Part shown: in pieces, positions 8,575-17,687 of the stretch
How positions within the stretch are numbered: position 1 is the first letter of the stretch
How the letters are laid out: each line of letters starts with the position of its first letter
NCBI GenBank assembly: GCA_964556755.1
Contig: CAZKXI010000014.1
Span: 11,368 to 75,367 of the forward strand
Source: UBA4085 sp964556755
GTDB lineage: Bacteria; Acidobacteriota; Aminicenantia; Aminicenantales; UBA4085
Length of the DNA: 64,000 bases
Direction: 5' to 3'
Notes under the pieces: model-generated
What the model saw: only the letters and a program-made list of their open reading frames with translations
Told to the model about the DNA's origin: nothing
Database searches by the model: none
Translations under genes and position numbers: made by a program

Positions 8575-10050
8575 CTACTTGCCGGCTTTCGCCTCCTTGG
8601 CTTGGGCCTCGACGGCCATGATCTTGAGCTGCTCCTGCTTCTCGAGCACCATCTGCAGATTCTTCTTCAGCTCGGCCTTCTTCTCGGCCGAGTCGGTTTT
8701 CTCCAGCTCGGCCCGCAGCCCGGCCTCCTTCTGCTTGAGGGATTCGAGCTTGGCCTTGATCTCCTCGATCGGAGGCAGCGCGGTCTTCTTGATCATCATC
8801 GGGCCGCCGCCGCCTTGGAGAGCCTTGGCCTTCTCTTCCACCGCCTGCAGCTTCTTCTCCAGCTCGGCTTTGACGGCCGGATCGGAGGTCTTCTCCATCT
8901 CCCCCACGATCTTCTCGGCCGTCTGCTTGAGCTTCATCATCTCTTCGGAAGGCGGGGGCAGAACGATGCCCTGGGCCTTCATCTTCTCGATCATCTCGGC
9001 GCGCTTCAAGGCCAGCTTCTCCAGCTTGGCCTTGATCTCGGCCCGGGCGGCGTCATCGGGGGCGGCCTTGTAGGCGGCCTTGAGCTCGGCTTCCATCTGG
9101 CCCAGCTTGCTCAGCTCCTCGACGGCGTGGTCGACCTTCTCCTGGGAGATCTTGTTCACGGCGGCCGGGCCCGTCTTGTCCTGTCCGGCGGGCACAGCCG
9201 AAGCGGCAAACCGGGGCGCGGCGAACAGCAGGGCCAGGGCCAGGACCGCGGGGACGGCCAGCAGGCATTTCCACCGGGAGCCGCCGGTGGACGGGTTCTT
9301 GGACATCATCGAGAGTCTCCTTTTGATTTGCGACTGCTTGAAGCTGTTCCCCACTCCAAACAGCCGGGCGCCCACGTGCTGCTCGAAGACGAGCCGCCTG
9401 TACCCGGCGCCGCCGAAGCCCTGCGCAATGACGCCGGCGTCGGCCAGGTACTCGTGAGTCTCTTGTAGCGACTTCTTGAAAGCCCCCGCCAGGGGGTTGA
9501 ACCAGAGGACGATCGCGGCCAGATCCATGGCCAGAAGGTCCAGCGAATGGAGCTGGCGGATGTGGATCCGCTCATGGGCCAGGATCCGGCTCAGGTCGCC
9601 GGGCTCCAGGCCTTGCTCGTTGATGAAGACGAAGCCGAGGAAGGAGAACGGGGCGAAGGCCTCCCCCACGCCCACGATCCGGACGCCCCCCCGGCGGCGG
9701 ACGTCTCCGCGCCGGATGACGCCGGCCAGACGGGCCAGCTGAAGGGCGAAGCGGAGAAGGAAGATCAGCGCCCCCGCCGCATAGACGGCGGCCAGGACAT
9801 CGAGAAGCCCCGGTCCTTGGACCGGCCGAGGGCCGAAGGCGGGCGAGGCCAGATCCGGCAGGGACGGGACGGTTCTGAAGGGCGAGGCGACCGGGAAGGC
9901 GGGGATGAGAAAGGACAGCGCCAGGGCGCCGACGAGGTAAGCCCGGTTGAGGCGGAAGTGCGTCTCATTGCGAAGCCCCAGAGCGTAGACGGCGTAGAAC
10001 AGGGACAAGCCCAGGGCGGCTTTGACGGCGAAGAGCAGGAGGGCGGTCAC
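8575..10050 (-). CDS. M56-family (BlaR1-like) membrane metallopeptidase with coiled-coil tail
   Basis: A 491-residue protein. TM segments lie near 2-24, 38-56 and 85-108, then a cytoplasmic zinc-protease region with HERIH (residues 159-163), EYLADAGVI downstream as the family's further ligand region, and a final TM near residue 262. In BlaR1/MecR1 the outer C-terminal domain binds beta-lactams. Here the roughly 200 residues after the last TM are instead Lys/Glu/Ala-rich coiled coil with no penicillin-binding motif. By family role, signal-triggered proteolysis would inactivate the partner repressor encoded just upstream (ATGA, 4-nt overlap). The signal is unknown. Confidence 0.88.
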   Translation of the reverse strand: MTALLLFAVKAALGLSLFYAVYALGLRNETHFRLNRAYLVGALALSFLIPAFPVASPFRTVPSLPDLASPAFGPRPVQGPGLLDVLAAVYAAGALIFLLRFALQLARLAGVIRRGDVRRRGGVRIVGVGEAFAPFSFLGFVFINEQGLEPGDLSRILAHERIHIRQLHSLDLLAMDLAAIVLWFNPLAGAFKKSLQETHEYLADAGVIAQGFGGAGYRRLVFEQHVGARLFGVGNSFKQSQIKRRLSMMSKNPSTGGSRWKCLLAVPAVLALALLFAAPRFAASAVPAGQDKTGPAAVNKISQEKVDHAVEELSKLGQMEAELKAAYKAAPDDAARAEIKAKLEKLALKRAEMIEKMKAQGIVLPPPSEEMMKLKQTAEKIVGEMEKTSDPAVKAELEKKLQAVEEKAKALQGGGGPMMIKKTALPPIEEIKAKLESLKQKEAGLRAELEKTDSAEKKAELKKNLQMVLEKQEQLKIMAVEAQAKEAKAGK

Positions 10051-10430
10051 CGCCGGCCCCCTTTCTGCCGCTCGATCTCCTCGTCCAGGAGGCGGCGGAC
10101 GCTTTCCAGCTCCTGCAGGCTCATGTCCCTTCCCCCGGCGAAGAAGGAGACCATCTCGGGGAAGGAGTCGCCGAAGAAGCGCCGGACGAAGGAGCGGACG
10201 AACTTCTTCTTATACTCGTCGCGGCCGACCAGGGGAAAGTACTCGTGGGTCTTGCCGTAGGCTTTATGCCCGACGAACTTCTTCTTCTCCAGGATCCGGA
10301 TGATCGTCGAGACGGTGTTGTAAGCGGGCTTGGGCTCGGGCAGCCTCTCGATGACATCCTTGACGAAGCCCTTCTCCAGTCCCCAGAGGACCTGCATGAT
10401 CTGCTCTTCGGCCTTGGTCAGCTCTTTCAT
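10047..10430 (-). CDS. BlaI/MecI-family transcriptional repressor
   Basis: A 127-residue winged-helix repressor. It begins LTKAEEQIMQVLW, has the recognition region YNTVSTIIRILEKKKFVGH and a C-terminal dimerisation helix (residues about 85-123), all standard for BlaI/MecI/CopY proteins. It overlaps the M56 gene by 4 nt, the usual arrangement in which the membrane protease relieves repression. The strong promoter upstream overlaps dyad sequences likely to be its own operator, implying autorepression. The -10 ends only 9 nt before the ATG, so the transcript leader would be very short. Confidence 0.93.
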   Translation of the reverse strand: MKELTKAEEQIMQVLWGLEKGFVKDVIERLPEPKPAYNTVSTIIRILEKKKFVGHKAYGKTHEYFPLVGRDEYKKKFVRSFVRRFFGDSFPEMVSFFAGGRDMSLQELESVRRLLDEEIERQKGGRR

Positions 10431-10439
10431 GGCGCTCCC

Positions 10440-10468
10440 AATATAAACCTAAGCATTTAGTTTGTCAA
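10440..10468 (-). promoter_or_regulatory. strong sigma70 promoter of the blaI-M56 operon
   Basis: On the minus strand a perfect TTGACA (10463-10468), a 17-bp spacer and TATATT (10440-10445). The surrounding 70 bp are AT-rich against a GC-rich background. It is the best consensus promoter in the window. Confidence 0.85.
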
Positions 10469-10507
10469 CTATTATTTTCGTTGTATAACTAATCACACTG
10501 GTTATAC
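10458..10507. promoter_or_regulatory. two candidate BlaI-type operators
   Basis: Dyad 1 (10458-10471) is TAGTT-TGTC-AACTA and overlaps the -35. Dyad 2 (10483-10507) is GTATAAC, 11 bp, then GTTATAC. BlaI/MecI repressors bind dyads of this general size at their own promoters, so repression by occlusion is likely. Actual binding is inferred. The rest of this intergenic stretch, up to 10660, holds only GC-rich small hairpins without a T-tract. Confidence 0.6.
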
Positions 10508-10660
10508 GTTTCGCCGCGGGGTTGCGTTGCAGGGCCCGACAAATTCCGGGATGGCGCGCCGCGCCCCGACCGGCCTCTCTCCCCCCGGGAGGGGGGCGCC
10601 CGGACGGCTCCCCCCGACCGGGGAGCCCGCTATGGCGATCCGCGCCTGCCGGGAGTCGGA

Positions 10661-12796
10661 TCAGCGAGGAAGGTAGTACCGAACGGCATACTCTTGGACC
10701 ATGCGCCGGGTGTCATAGCGGGGCACGAGGCCCGATATGGCCCTGCGGATCATGGTCAGCCAGCGCCGCGGCAGGCCCGAGGCGTCCCGCTCGTAGAAGG
10801 ACGGCACCACATCCTCGGAGAGAATCCGGAAGAGGTTGTCGGCGTCCACCCGGTCCTGCTCCTCGACGTCGGCCGGATGGGAGTCCGGTCCTATGGCGAA
10901 GCCGTTATTCCCGTCGAAGGCCTCCCGCCACCAGCCGTCCAGTATGCTAAGGTTGAGGCATCCGTGCACGCCGCACTTCTGGCCGGACGTTCCGGACGCC
11001 TCCAACGGCCGCCGGGGATTGTTGAGCCAGACGTCGCAGCCCGAGACCATGCGCCGGGCGACCTGGATGTCATAGTCCTCGATGAAGATCAGCGAGCCCT
11101 TGAGCGGCGTATGCTCGCTGAGGTGGATGATGTGCTGGATCAGGCGCTTGCCCTCGTCGTCGCGCGGATGGGCCTTGCCGGCGAAGACGAACTGGACCGG
11201 CCTCTGGGCGTCCTTGGCCAGGGCCACCATGGCCTCGAAGTTGCGAAAGACCAGCGAGGCCCTCTTGTAGGTGGCGAAGCGGCGGGCGAATCCGACGGTC
11301 AAGGCGTCCGGGCTGAGGAGGGGCTCGGCGGCCGGGAAGTCCCTGGAGCCGCGACCGCGGCCCTGGTCGAGCATGCGCTTGCGGCAGAACTCGATCAGCT
11401 TGCGCCGCAGCTCGTAGCGGAAGGCCCACAGCTCCTCGTCCGAGACGAAGGCGGGGTCCTCGACCCCGGCCCAGAAGGCCGGGTCCTCGACCTTGGCCGC
11501 CCAGTCGCCGCCGGCCCGGCGCGACCAGAAGCGATAGGTCGTCCCGTTCAGCCAGGAGGCGGCGTGAACGCCGTTGGTGATATGGCCGATCGGCACGTCG
11601 GCCTCGGCCCGGTCCGGCCACAGCCCCCGCCACATGGCCCGGCTGACCCGTCCGTGGAGCTCGGAGACCCCATTGGCCGCCCGCGAGCCCTTGAGGGCCA
11701 GGACGGTCATGCAGAACGGCTCGCGGCCCTCCTCGGGCCGGACGCGGCCGAGGCCCAGGACCCGCTCCCGCCCGCCGGGGATCGACTTGATGAAGCGCGA
11801 GGCGGCGTACTCCAGGAGGTCGGGGCTGAAGCGGTCGTGGCCGGCCTCGACCGGCGTATGGGTGGTGAAGACGCATTCGGCCCGGACGGCCTCCCAGGCC
11901 TGGTCGAAAGGCAGGCCGGCGGCCGTCTTCTCGCGCAGCAGCTCCAGGGTCAGGAAGGCGGCATGGCCCTCGTTCATGTGGAAGACCGAGGGATCCAAGC
12001 CCAGGGCCCGCAGCAGCCTCACGCCCCCGATGCCGAGCAGGAGCTCCTGCATGATCCTCGTCGTCGCGTCCCCGCCGTAGAGCCGCCGGGTCAGATCCCG
12101 GTACAGGGGCTCGTTCTCGGGCAGGTCCGTGTCGAGAAGATAGACGCTGATCCGGCCCACGGCCGCCCGCCAGGCCCGGAAGCTGACCTTGGCTTCGGCG
12201 ATGGGCAGGTGGCAGACCACCGGCTCGCCCTGCTCGTCCAGCACCGCCTCCAAGGGGAGGTGGCGCGGCAGGAGCGGCGTGTAGGTCTCGACCTGCCAGT
12301 TCGCCGGATCGACCGTCTGGGTGAAGTAGCCCTCCCGATAGAACAGCCCGACGCCGACGAAGCCCAAGCCCAGGTCGCTGGCGGACTTGGCATGGTCGGC
12401 CGACAGGATGCCCAGGCCGCCGGCTCCGATCGGCAGGGACTCGTGAAAGCCGAACTCGGCGCTGAAGTAGGCCGCCGGCCGCTCCAGGAGCTCGCGCGCC
12501 TGGGCCCGGCCCCAGGTCGCCTCGCTCTTGAGGTAGGCTTCGAATTCGGCCAGGACGGCCTTGACCTTGGCCGCGAACAACGGATCGAGCAGGCGGACGC
12601 GGAGCTCCGCCGCCGAGACCTCGTGCAGCACCGCCACCGGGTTGTGGCGGAAGCTCTCCCAGCAACGCGGCGCGAGCTCTTGGAACAGAGACTGGGCGGG
12701 CGGGTTCCAGGACCACCAGAGATTGCGGGCCAGCCGGTTCAGCCCGGCCGCCAGGGCCGGGATGTGAGCGAATCCGTTCACAGGCGTCACGTCCAC
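10661..12796 (-). CDS. glgP: alpha-glucan (glycogen/maltodextrin) phosphorylase, GT35
   Basis: A 711-residue protein of the short thermophile-type alpha-glucan phosphorylase group (about 700-850 aa). It releases glucose 1-phosphate from alpha-1,4-glucans in the cytoplasm. N-terminal NLWWSWNP is typical of the group; FHMNEGHAAF lies in the middle; the EASGTSGQK motif carries the pyridoxal-phosphate lysine (K607). The likely start is GTG 12796. GTG 12790 has a better-spaced GAGG and is an alternative. The gene stands alone with its own promoter, divergent from the DUF5916 gene. Confidence 0.93.
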   Translation of the reverse strand: MDVTPVNGFAHIPALAAGLNRLARNLWWSWNPPAQSLFQELAPRCWESFRHNPVAVLHEVSAAELRVRLLDPLFAAKVKAVLAEFEAYLKSEATWGRAQARELLERPAAYFSAEFGFHESLPIGAGGLGILSADHAKSASDLGLGFVGVGLFYREGYFTQTVDPANWQVETYTPLLPRHLPLEAVLDEQGEPVVCHLPIAEAKVSFRAWRAAVGRISVYLLDTDLPENEPLYRDLTRRLYGGDATTRIMQELLLGIGGVRLLRALGLDPSVFHMNEGHAAFLTLELLREKTAAGLPFDQAWEAVRAECVFTTHTPVEAGHDRFSPDLLEYAASRFIKSIPGGRERVLGLGRVRPEEGREPFCMTVLALKGSRAANGVSELHGRVSRAMWRGLWPDRAEADVPIGHITNGVHAASWLNGTTYRFWSRRAGGDWAAKVEDPAFWAGVEDPAFVSDEELWAFRYELRRKLIEFCRKRMLDQGRGRGSRDFPAAEPLLSPDALTVGFARRFATYKRASLVFRNFEAMVALAKDAQRPVQFVFAGKAHPRDDEGKRLIQHIIHLSEHTPLKGSLIFIEDYDIQVARRMVSGCDVWLNNPRRPLEASGTSGQKCGVHGCLNLSILDGWWREAFDGNNGFAIGPDSHPADVEEQDRVDADNLFRILSEDVVPSFYERDASGLPRRWLTMIRRAISGLVPRYDTRRMVQEYAVRYYLPR

Positions 12797-12834
12797 CTCG
12801 CTTCTCGCGGACCGGGCCGCGCATAATCCGGGCC

Positions 12835-12863
12835 ATGATAGCCCCTTCTCCGGCCCCGATCAA
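12835..12863 (-). promoter_or_regulatory. promoter of the alpha-glucan phosphorylase gene
   Basis: On the minus strand TTGATC (12858-12863), a 17-bp spacer and TATCAT (12835-12840), 38 bp before the GTG start. Confidence 0.6.
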
Positions 12864-12929
12864 TAGGATTCCCGATTCGTCCCCGGGCGCGGCCTAAAAA
12901 GAAGGTCTGGCGCCGGGCAACAATTTGGG

Positions 12930-12956
12930 TATGATAACCGTATTTATCGGCAGGAG
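12930..12956 (+). promoter_or_regulatory. -10 element and ribosome binding site of the DUF5916 gene
   Basis: TATGAT at 12930-12935 has no good -35 (CTGGCG at the right distance). AGGAG at 12952-12956 lies 11 nt before the ATG at 12968. The local stretch is more AT-rich than its surroundings. Confidence 0.4.
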
Positions 12957-12967
12957 TTTTATAGCTC

Positions 12968-15169
12968 ATGAGATACCCTCTCCCGATCGCCGCCGCCCTC
13001 CTGCTGGCCCTCTCTCCCGCTCTCCCCTCCCCGGCCCGGGGGGAAGAGACGCCGGCGCGTCCCCCCGTCCCCGAAAGAGTCCTGCTCAAGCCGCTCAAGA
13101 CCGATAAGCCGCCGGTCATCGACGCCCGCCTGGACGACCCGGTCTGGGCGGCCGCGCCCTCGGTCACCGACTTCGAGACCTTCATCCCCGAGTTCGGCAA
13201 GAAGCAGCCGGAGAAGACCATCGCCTATTTCGCCTATGACCGGGAGAACCTCTATTTCGCCTTCCGCTGCTTCGACGACCAGCCCGACAAGATCAAGGCC
13301 GCCGTCTCCCGCCGCGACGACGTCTTCAGTGACGATTTCGTCTGCATCAACCTGGACTCCTTCAACGACCAGCAATCGCTGTACGCCTTCTACGTCAATC
13401 CCCTGGGCATCCAGGGCGACAGCCGCTACGCCAGCAATAAGGAGGACTTCAGCGTCGACATGGTCTGGTGGAGCGCCGGCCGCATCGACGAGCAGGGGTA
13501 CACGGTCGAGATCGCCATCCCGCTCAAGAGCATCCGCTTCGCCCAGGGCGAGCGGACGGAGATGTCGATCATCTTCGAGCGGACCATCAACCGCCGCCAG
13601 GAGCACGGCTCCTACCCGGCCCTCGATCCCAAGCGGGGCTACGCCTTCCTGCCCCAGATGGCGCCCATGGAGTTCTTCGGCCTCAAGCGCTACATCCTTC
13701 TGGAGGTCCTACCCGCCTTCACCTACGGCCGCGGCTATGTCCATGACGCCGGCGCCCTGAGCAAGAGCCAGGACTCCGGAGAGCTCAGCCTGACCGGGAA
13801 GCTGGGCCTGACCCCCAGCCTGATCCTGGATGCCGCGATCAACCCCGACTTCAGCCAGGTCGAAGCCGACGCCGGGCAGGTCGACGCCAATCTCCGCTAC
13901 GGCCTCTTCTACCCTGAAAAGCGTCCCTTCTTCCTGGAAGGCAGCGAAGCCTTCAACGTCGGCGCCGTTGTGACCAGCCCCCTGCAGGCGGTGGTCCACA
14001 CCCGGACCATCGTCGATCCCAAGGCCGGCTTCAAGCTGAGCGGCAAGATAGGGCGCAACGACACCATCGCCTCGATCTTCGCGCTCGACGGCTCCGCCGC
14101 CGAGGTCTCAGGCGACCCGGACGCTCCCGACGCCCGCTTCTCCATCTTCCGCTACCGCCGGACGACCAGCCAGGACGGCTATCTGGGGCTCTTCTTCACC
14201 GAGCGGAGCCAGGGCGGCCGCATCAACCGGGTGGCCGGGCCGGACGGACAGATCCGGCTGAGCCGGGCCTCCATGCTCAGCTTCCACGCCCTCGGCTCGT
14301 TCACCCGGCCTGAGGAGCCGGCGGGTTGGAGCCGGGGCCGGGCCATCAGCGTGGAGTACGCTTACGACTCCAGCAAGCTGGGCTTGGACGCCTCGTTCCA
14401 CGACATGTCCTCGGGCTTCGAGGCCGACGCCGGCTACCTGACCCGGACCGGACTGACCAGCTTTGTGGCCAATATCGTTCCCCGCTTCTACACCCGGTCG
14501 CCCTGGTTCCGGCGGATCTCCCCGGTGGCGGGCCTGGCCGTCCTGCGCGACCATGACAGCGGCCTGACCGAGACCCAGGCCGGCCTCGGCTTCATGGTCG
14601 TGCTCAAGGGCAACTCCACCCTCACGGCCTTGTACAGCGAGGCCAGCGAGATCTTCCTCGGCCGCCGCTTCGACGTCAGCGGGTTCAGCCTGACCGGCCG
14701 CTCCCAGCTGACCAAGAAGATCAGGATCCAAGCCAATCTGCGGACCGGCCAAGCCATCCGCTACGTGGCCGATCCCTTCCAAGGCTACGGCAAGAGAGCC
14801 ACCCTGACCGGCGTCTACCAGCCCACCGAGAACCTCAACCTGACCCTGGCCTGGTCCTACTCCGACCTGTTCAAGGACGCGACCAAGGAGAAGGTCTACG
14901 ACTACAACATCTACCGGGCCCGCCTGACCTATCAGGTCAACAAGTATCTCTTCTTCCGGGCCATCGTCGAGTCCAACACCTTCCACAAGACCCTGCTGAC
15001 CGACTTCCTGGCCTCCTTCACCTACATTCCCGGCACGGTCATCCACCTCGGCTACGGCTCGTTCTACGAGAGGCTGGAGTGGATGGAGGGCGAATACCGT
15101 CCGGCGGATCGATTCCTGGAGACCAAGCGGGGCTTCTTCTTCAAGGCCTCCTATCTCTGGCGGCTCTAG
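12968..15169 (+). CDS. CBM9-like plus DUF5916 outer-membrane protein
   Basis: A 733-residue exported protein. A Sec signal peptide covers residues 1-26 (hydrophobic core AAALLLALSPAL, cleavage near ARG-EE). A carbohydrate-binding family 9-like domain follows (about 40-230: PPVIDARLDDPVW, then DSFNDQQSLYAFYVNP and VEIAIPLKSIRF). The DUF5916 region (about 240-733) begins with FYPEKRPFFLEGSEAF and is rich in alternating aromatic beta-strands. It ends in a strand (FFFKASYLWRL), consistent with an outer-membrane barrel. Such proteins are thought to handle glycans or peptides at the cell surface, but their substrate is not established. Confidence 0.9.
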   Translation: MRYPLPIAAALLLALSPALPSPARGEETPARPPVPERVLLKPLKTDKPPVIDARLDDPVWAAAPSVTDFETFIPEFGKKQPEKTIAYFAYDRENLYFAFRCFDDQPDKIKAAVSRRDDVFSDDFVCINLDSFNDQQSLYAFYVNPLGIQGDSRYASNKEDFSVDMVWWSAGRIDEQGYTVEIAIPLKSIRFAQGERTEMSIIFERTINRRQEHGSYPALDPKRGYAFLPQMAPMEFFGLKRYILLEVLPAFTYGRGYVHDAGALSKSQDSGELSLTGKLGLTPSLILDAAINPDFSQVEADAGQVDANLRYGLFYPEKRPFFLEGSEAFNVGAVVTSPLQAVVHTRTIVDPKAGFKLSGKIGRNDTIASIFALDGSAAEVSGDPDAPDARFSIFRYRRTTSQDGYLGLFFTERSQGGRINRVAGPDGQIRLSRASMLSFHALGSFTRPEEPAGWSRGRAISVEYAYDSSKLGLDASFHDMSSGFEADAGYLTRTGLTSFVANIVPRFYTRSPWFRRISPVAGLAVLRDHDSGLTETQAGLGFMVVLKGNSTLTALYSEASEIFLGRRFDVSGFSLTGRSQLTKKIRIQANLRTGQAIRYVADPFQGYGKRATLTGVYQPTENLNLTLAWSYSDLFKDATKEKVYDYNIYRARLTYQVNKYLFFRAIVESNTFHKTLLTDFLASFTYIPGTVIHLGYGSFYERLEWMEGEYRPADRFLETKRGFFFKASYLWRL

Positions 15170-15175
15170 CGGGAT

Positions 15176-15205
15176 TTGTCTCCCGGCCGGGGGATGTGAT
15201 AGGTT
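15176..15205 (+). promoter_or_regulatory. possible promoter of the exported sugar-enzyme operon
   Basis: TTGTCT (15176-15181), 18 bp, TAGGTT (15200-15205) with an upstream TG. It is a weak match, placed 36 bp before the first ATG of the operon. Confidence 0.35.
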
Positions 15206-15241
15206 GACTCCGGCTATTCCACCCTTAGTCGGGAGCTCGTC

Positions 15242-16606
15242 ATGACCATGCCGTCCCCCCTCTCGCGCCGCCGGTTCATCCGCGCCGCGGCTCTGACCGC
15301 GCCGGCCCTGATGGCCCATCCGCTGCGGGCTTTCTCCCCCGCGGCCGGGCCGGCCATCGTCCCCTCCCGGGTCGTCTCGGGGCGCTGCCGCCCCGGCGAC
15401 ACGCTGACCTTCGGCTGCATCGGCGTCGGCCGCCAGGGGACCGGCGACATGAAGGAGCTCATCTACCGCGGCCTGGAAGCCGGGGCCCGCGTGGTGGCCG
15501 TCTGCGACGTCGACGCGCACCGCCGGGACAACGCCCAATGGGAGGCGGAGAGAATCTACGCCGCCGAGCTGAAGCAGGAGCGGTACGACGGCATCGCCGC
15601 GTACGCCGATTTTCGCGAGCTGCTGGCCCGGACCGACATCGACGGCGTCCTGATCGTCTCGCCAGACCACTGGCACGCCGGGCACGCCATCGCCGCGGCC
15701 ACGGCCGGCAAGGATATTTATCTGGAAAAGCCCCTGACCTACACCATCGCCGAGGGCCGCAAGCTGGTGGAGGCCGTCCGCAAGAACAAGCGGGTCCTTC
15801 AGGTCGGCTCCCAGCAGCGCTCGTCCGTCTACTTCCGCATCGCGGCCGAGGCCGTTCGCAACGGCCGCATCGGCAAGCTGCGGACGATCAGGGTCCTCCT
15901 GCCCACCGACCAGGGCGCGGGCGACCCCGCGCCCGCTCCCGTCCCCCGCTTCCTGGACTACGACGCCTGGCAGGGACCGGCCGCGGAGATGCCCTATGCT
16001 GTCGACCGGGTCCATCCGGTCGGCAGCCTGGAGCGGCCCGGTTGGCTGCAGATCGAGCGCACCAGCCGGGGCATGATCACCGGCTGGGGCTCGCATATGA
16101 TCGACAGCGCTCAATGGGGCCACGGCACGGACGAGACCGGGCCGGTCGAGATCGAGGCCAGAGGCGAGTTCCCCGAGCGGGGCCTTTTCGACGTCCACAC
16201 CGGCTTCAAGGGCGAAGCGGTCTTCGCCGACGGCGTCCGGATGATCATGGAGAGCGGAGAAGCCGGCGTCCGCTTCGAGGGAGACGCGGGCTGGGTCTAC
16301 GCCGACCGCGGCAAGGTCCAGGCCTCCGATCCGGAGATGCTCAAAGCCCAGCCCGGGACCGATCAAGTCCGCCTGCCGGTCAGCGGCAACCACATGAAAG
16401 ACTTCCTGGAGGCCGTGCGCGGCCGCAAGGATCCCATCGCCCCGGTCGAGGTCGGACACCGCTCCAACACCATTTGCGTCCTGACCCACATCGCCATGAA
16501 GCTGGGGCGCAAGCTCGGCTGGCACCCGGGCACGGAGAGGTTCGTCAACGACGCCGAGGCCGACAAGTGGCTCGACGTTCCGCGCCGCGCCCCCTGGGCG
16601 CTCTAG
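15242..16606 (+). CDS. Tat-exported Gfo/Idh/MocA-family oxidoreductase
   Basis: A 454-residue protein with a twin-arginine signal (SRRRFIRAAALTAPALMA, residues about 8-25). The NAD(P)-binding Rossmann fold begins near residue 55 (LTFGCIGVGRQGTGDM). The central YLEKPLTYTIAEGRKL holds the EKP motif typical of Gfo/Idh/MocA sugar dehydrogenases, and HWHAGHAI and WGSHMIDSAQWG are also family-typical. Secreted members of this family in Bacteroidetes, Planctomycetes and Acidobacteria act on glycans or glycosides with tightly bound NAD. It heads a three-gene operon with a DUF6807 protein and an enolase-superfamily enzyme. The substrate is unknown. Confidence 0.9.
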   Translation: MTMPSPLSRRRFIRAAALTAPALMAHPLRAFSPAAGPAIVPSRVVSGRCRPGDTLTFGCIGVGRQGTGDMKELIYRGLEAGARVVAVCDVDAHRRDNAQWEAERIYAAELKQERYDGIAAYADFRELLARTDIDGVLIVSPDHWHAGHAIAAATAGKDIYLEKPLTYTIAEGRKLVEAVRKNKRVLQVGSQQRSSVYFRIAAEAVRNGRIGKLRTIRVLLPTDQGAGDPAPAPVPRFLDYDAWQGPAAEMPYAVDRVHPVGSLERPGWLQIERTSRGMITGWGSHMIDSAQWGHGTDETGPVEIEARGEFPERGLFDVHTGFKGEAVFADGVRMIMESGEAGVRFEGDAGWVYADRGKVQASDPEMLKAQPGTDQVRLPVSGNHMKDFLEAVRGRKDPIAPVEVGHRSNTICVLTHIAMKLGRKLGWHPGTERFVNDAEADKWLDVPRRAPWAL

Positions 16607-16616
16607 GCGGTTCGCC

Positions 16617-17687
16617 ATGAGCCGTCGGCAGCTCGCCGTCATCGCAGCCTGGATCCTGGCCGCGGTTTTCGGCCCGTCTGAGCCGCCGGCGGCCGGCTCG
16701 CCCCTCCTCCCGGAGTCTGAAGGACTTCGGGCCTCCCCCGTCGCCGCGACGACGGAAGCGCCGCCCGCCCCCCGCTTCTCCGCGGACCGTATCCGCCTGG
16801 AGAACGACGAGAAGGCCGGCCGCTTGCGGGTCCTGATCGGCGGCAGGGAGGCCTTCGTCTACCAATACGGCGCCGATCTCGATCTGCCTCATTACTGGCC
16901 CTTGGCCACCCCGGGCGGGCGCAACCTCCTCGTGCAGCGGACCGAGCCCTATCCCCATCACCGGTCCTTCTGGTTCGCCGACACCGTCCGCAGGCCCGGC
17001 GGCCGCGAAGCCAGCTTCTACAACGCCTATTATTCGGGGGTCGAGCAGCCGACCGAGCCCAAGACCTACAAGCCTCCCTTCCGCGACCGCATCCGGCACG
17101 TCCGCTTCACCCGGCTGGATGCCGCCGGGAGCCGGGCCGAAATCGAGGCCGAGCTTCTCTGGGAGATGGACGGAGAGACGGCCCTGCTTCGGGAGATCCG
17201 GCGGCTTGTCGTCTTGGCTCTGGGCGGAGGCGAATACCTCATGGACATGGAATTCATCCTCACCCCGGTCGACGGCGAGGTCGAGTTCCGCAGCGATGAG
17301 GTCCATTACGCCTGGCCCTACCTCCGCCTGCAAACCCGCTGGAGCGGGGAGAGCGGCGGCCGGATCGTCTCGGACGGCGGCGCGGCGGGCCAGGAAGCCA
17401 CGAATCTCCAGGCGGCCCGTTGGATCGACTACTCCCATGCCGTGGAGGGCGAGACGGCCGGCGTCGCGATCTTCCAGTACCCCGACGGCTTCGACCACCG
17501 CTGGCTGACCCGCGAATACGGCTGCTTCGGGCCGCGGCGGCCCGACGCCCTCAGCGGCAAGCCTTTCACCCTGGCCCCCGGCATGGCGCTCCGCCAACGG
17601 GTCGGAGTCCTGGTCCACTCCGGCGACGTCAAGACGGGCCGGGTGGCGGAGCGCTACGCGGCTTTTAGAGCCGGCGCGGGGCGGTGA
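16617..17687 (+). CDS. DUF6807 (PmoA-like) exported protein
   Basis: A 356-residue protein with an N-terminal signal (hydrophobic VIAAWILAAVFG; the preceding SRRQ could also be Tat-like) and a beta-rich body. The motifs PYPHHRSFWFADTV, WIDYSHAVEGETAGVAIF and WLTREYGCFGPRRPDAL belong to the family annotated DUF6807 or, misleadingly, methane oxygenase PmoA. It is not a methane monooxygenase subunit. Members commonly sit beside Gfo/Idh/MocA oxidoreductases and glycoside hydrolases, as here, and probably act on carbohydrates. It starts 10 bp after the previous gene and its stop overlaps the next start (TGATG). Confidence 0.85.
   Translation: MSRRQLAVIAAWILAAVFGPSEPPAAGSPLLPESEGLRASPVAATTEAPPAPRFSADRIRLENDEKAGRLRVLIGGREAFVYQYGADLDLPHYWPLATPGGRNLLVQRTEPYPHHRSFWFADTVRRPGGREASFYNAYYSGVEQPTEPKTYKPPFRDRIRHVRFTRLDAAGSRAEIEAELLWEMDGETALLREIRRLVVLALGGGEYLMDMEFILTPVDGEVEFRSDEVHYAWPYLRLQTRWSGESGGRIVSDGGAAGQEATNLQAARWIDYSHAVEGETAGVAIFQYPDGFDHRWLTREYGCFGPRRPDALSGKPFTLAPGMALRQRVGVLVHSGDVKTGRVAERYAAFRAGAGR

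Noticed and set aside
10545..10640. Possible terminator after the glucan phosphorylase gene
   Set aside because: C/G-rich hairpins exist (CCCCCCGGGAGGGGGG-like), but there is no T-tract on the minus strand and their placement near the stop is not distinctive.
10694..12826. 710-aa open frame antisense to the glucan phosphorylase
   Set aside because: No recognisable domain; the phosphorylase with its PLP-lysine motif explains the coding signal.
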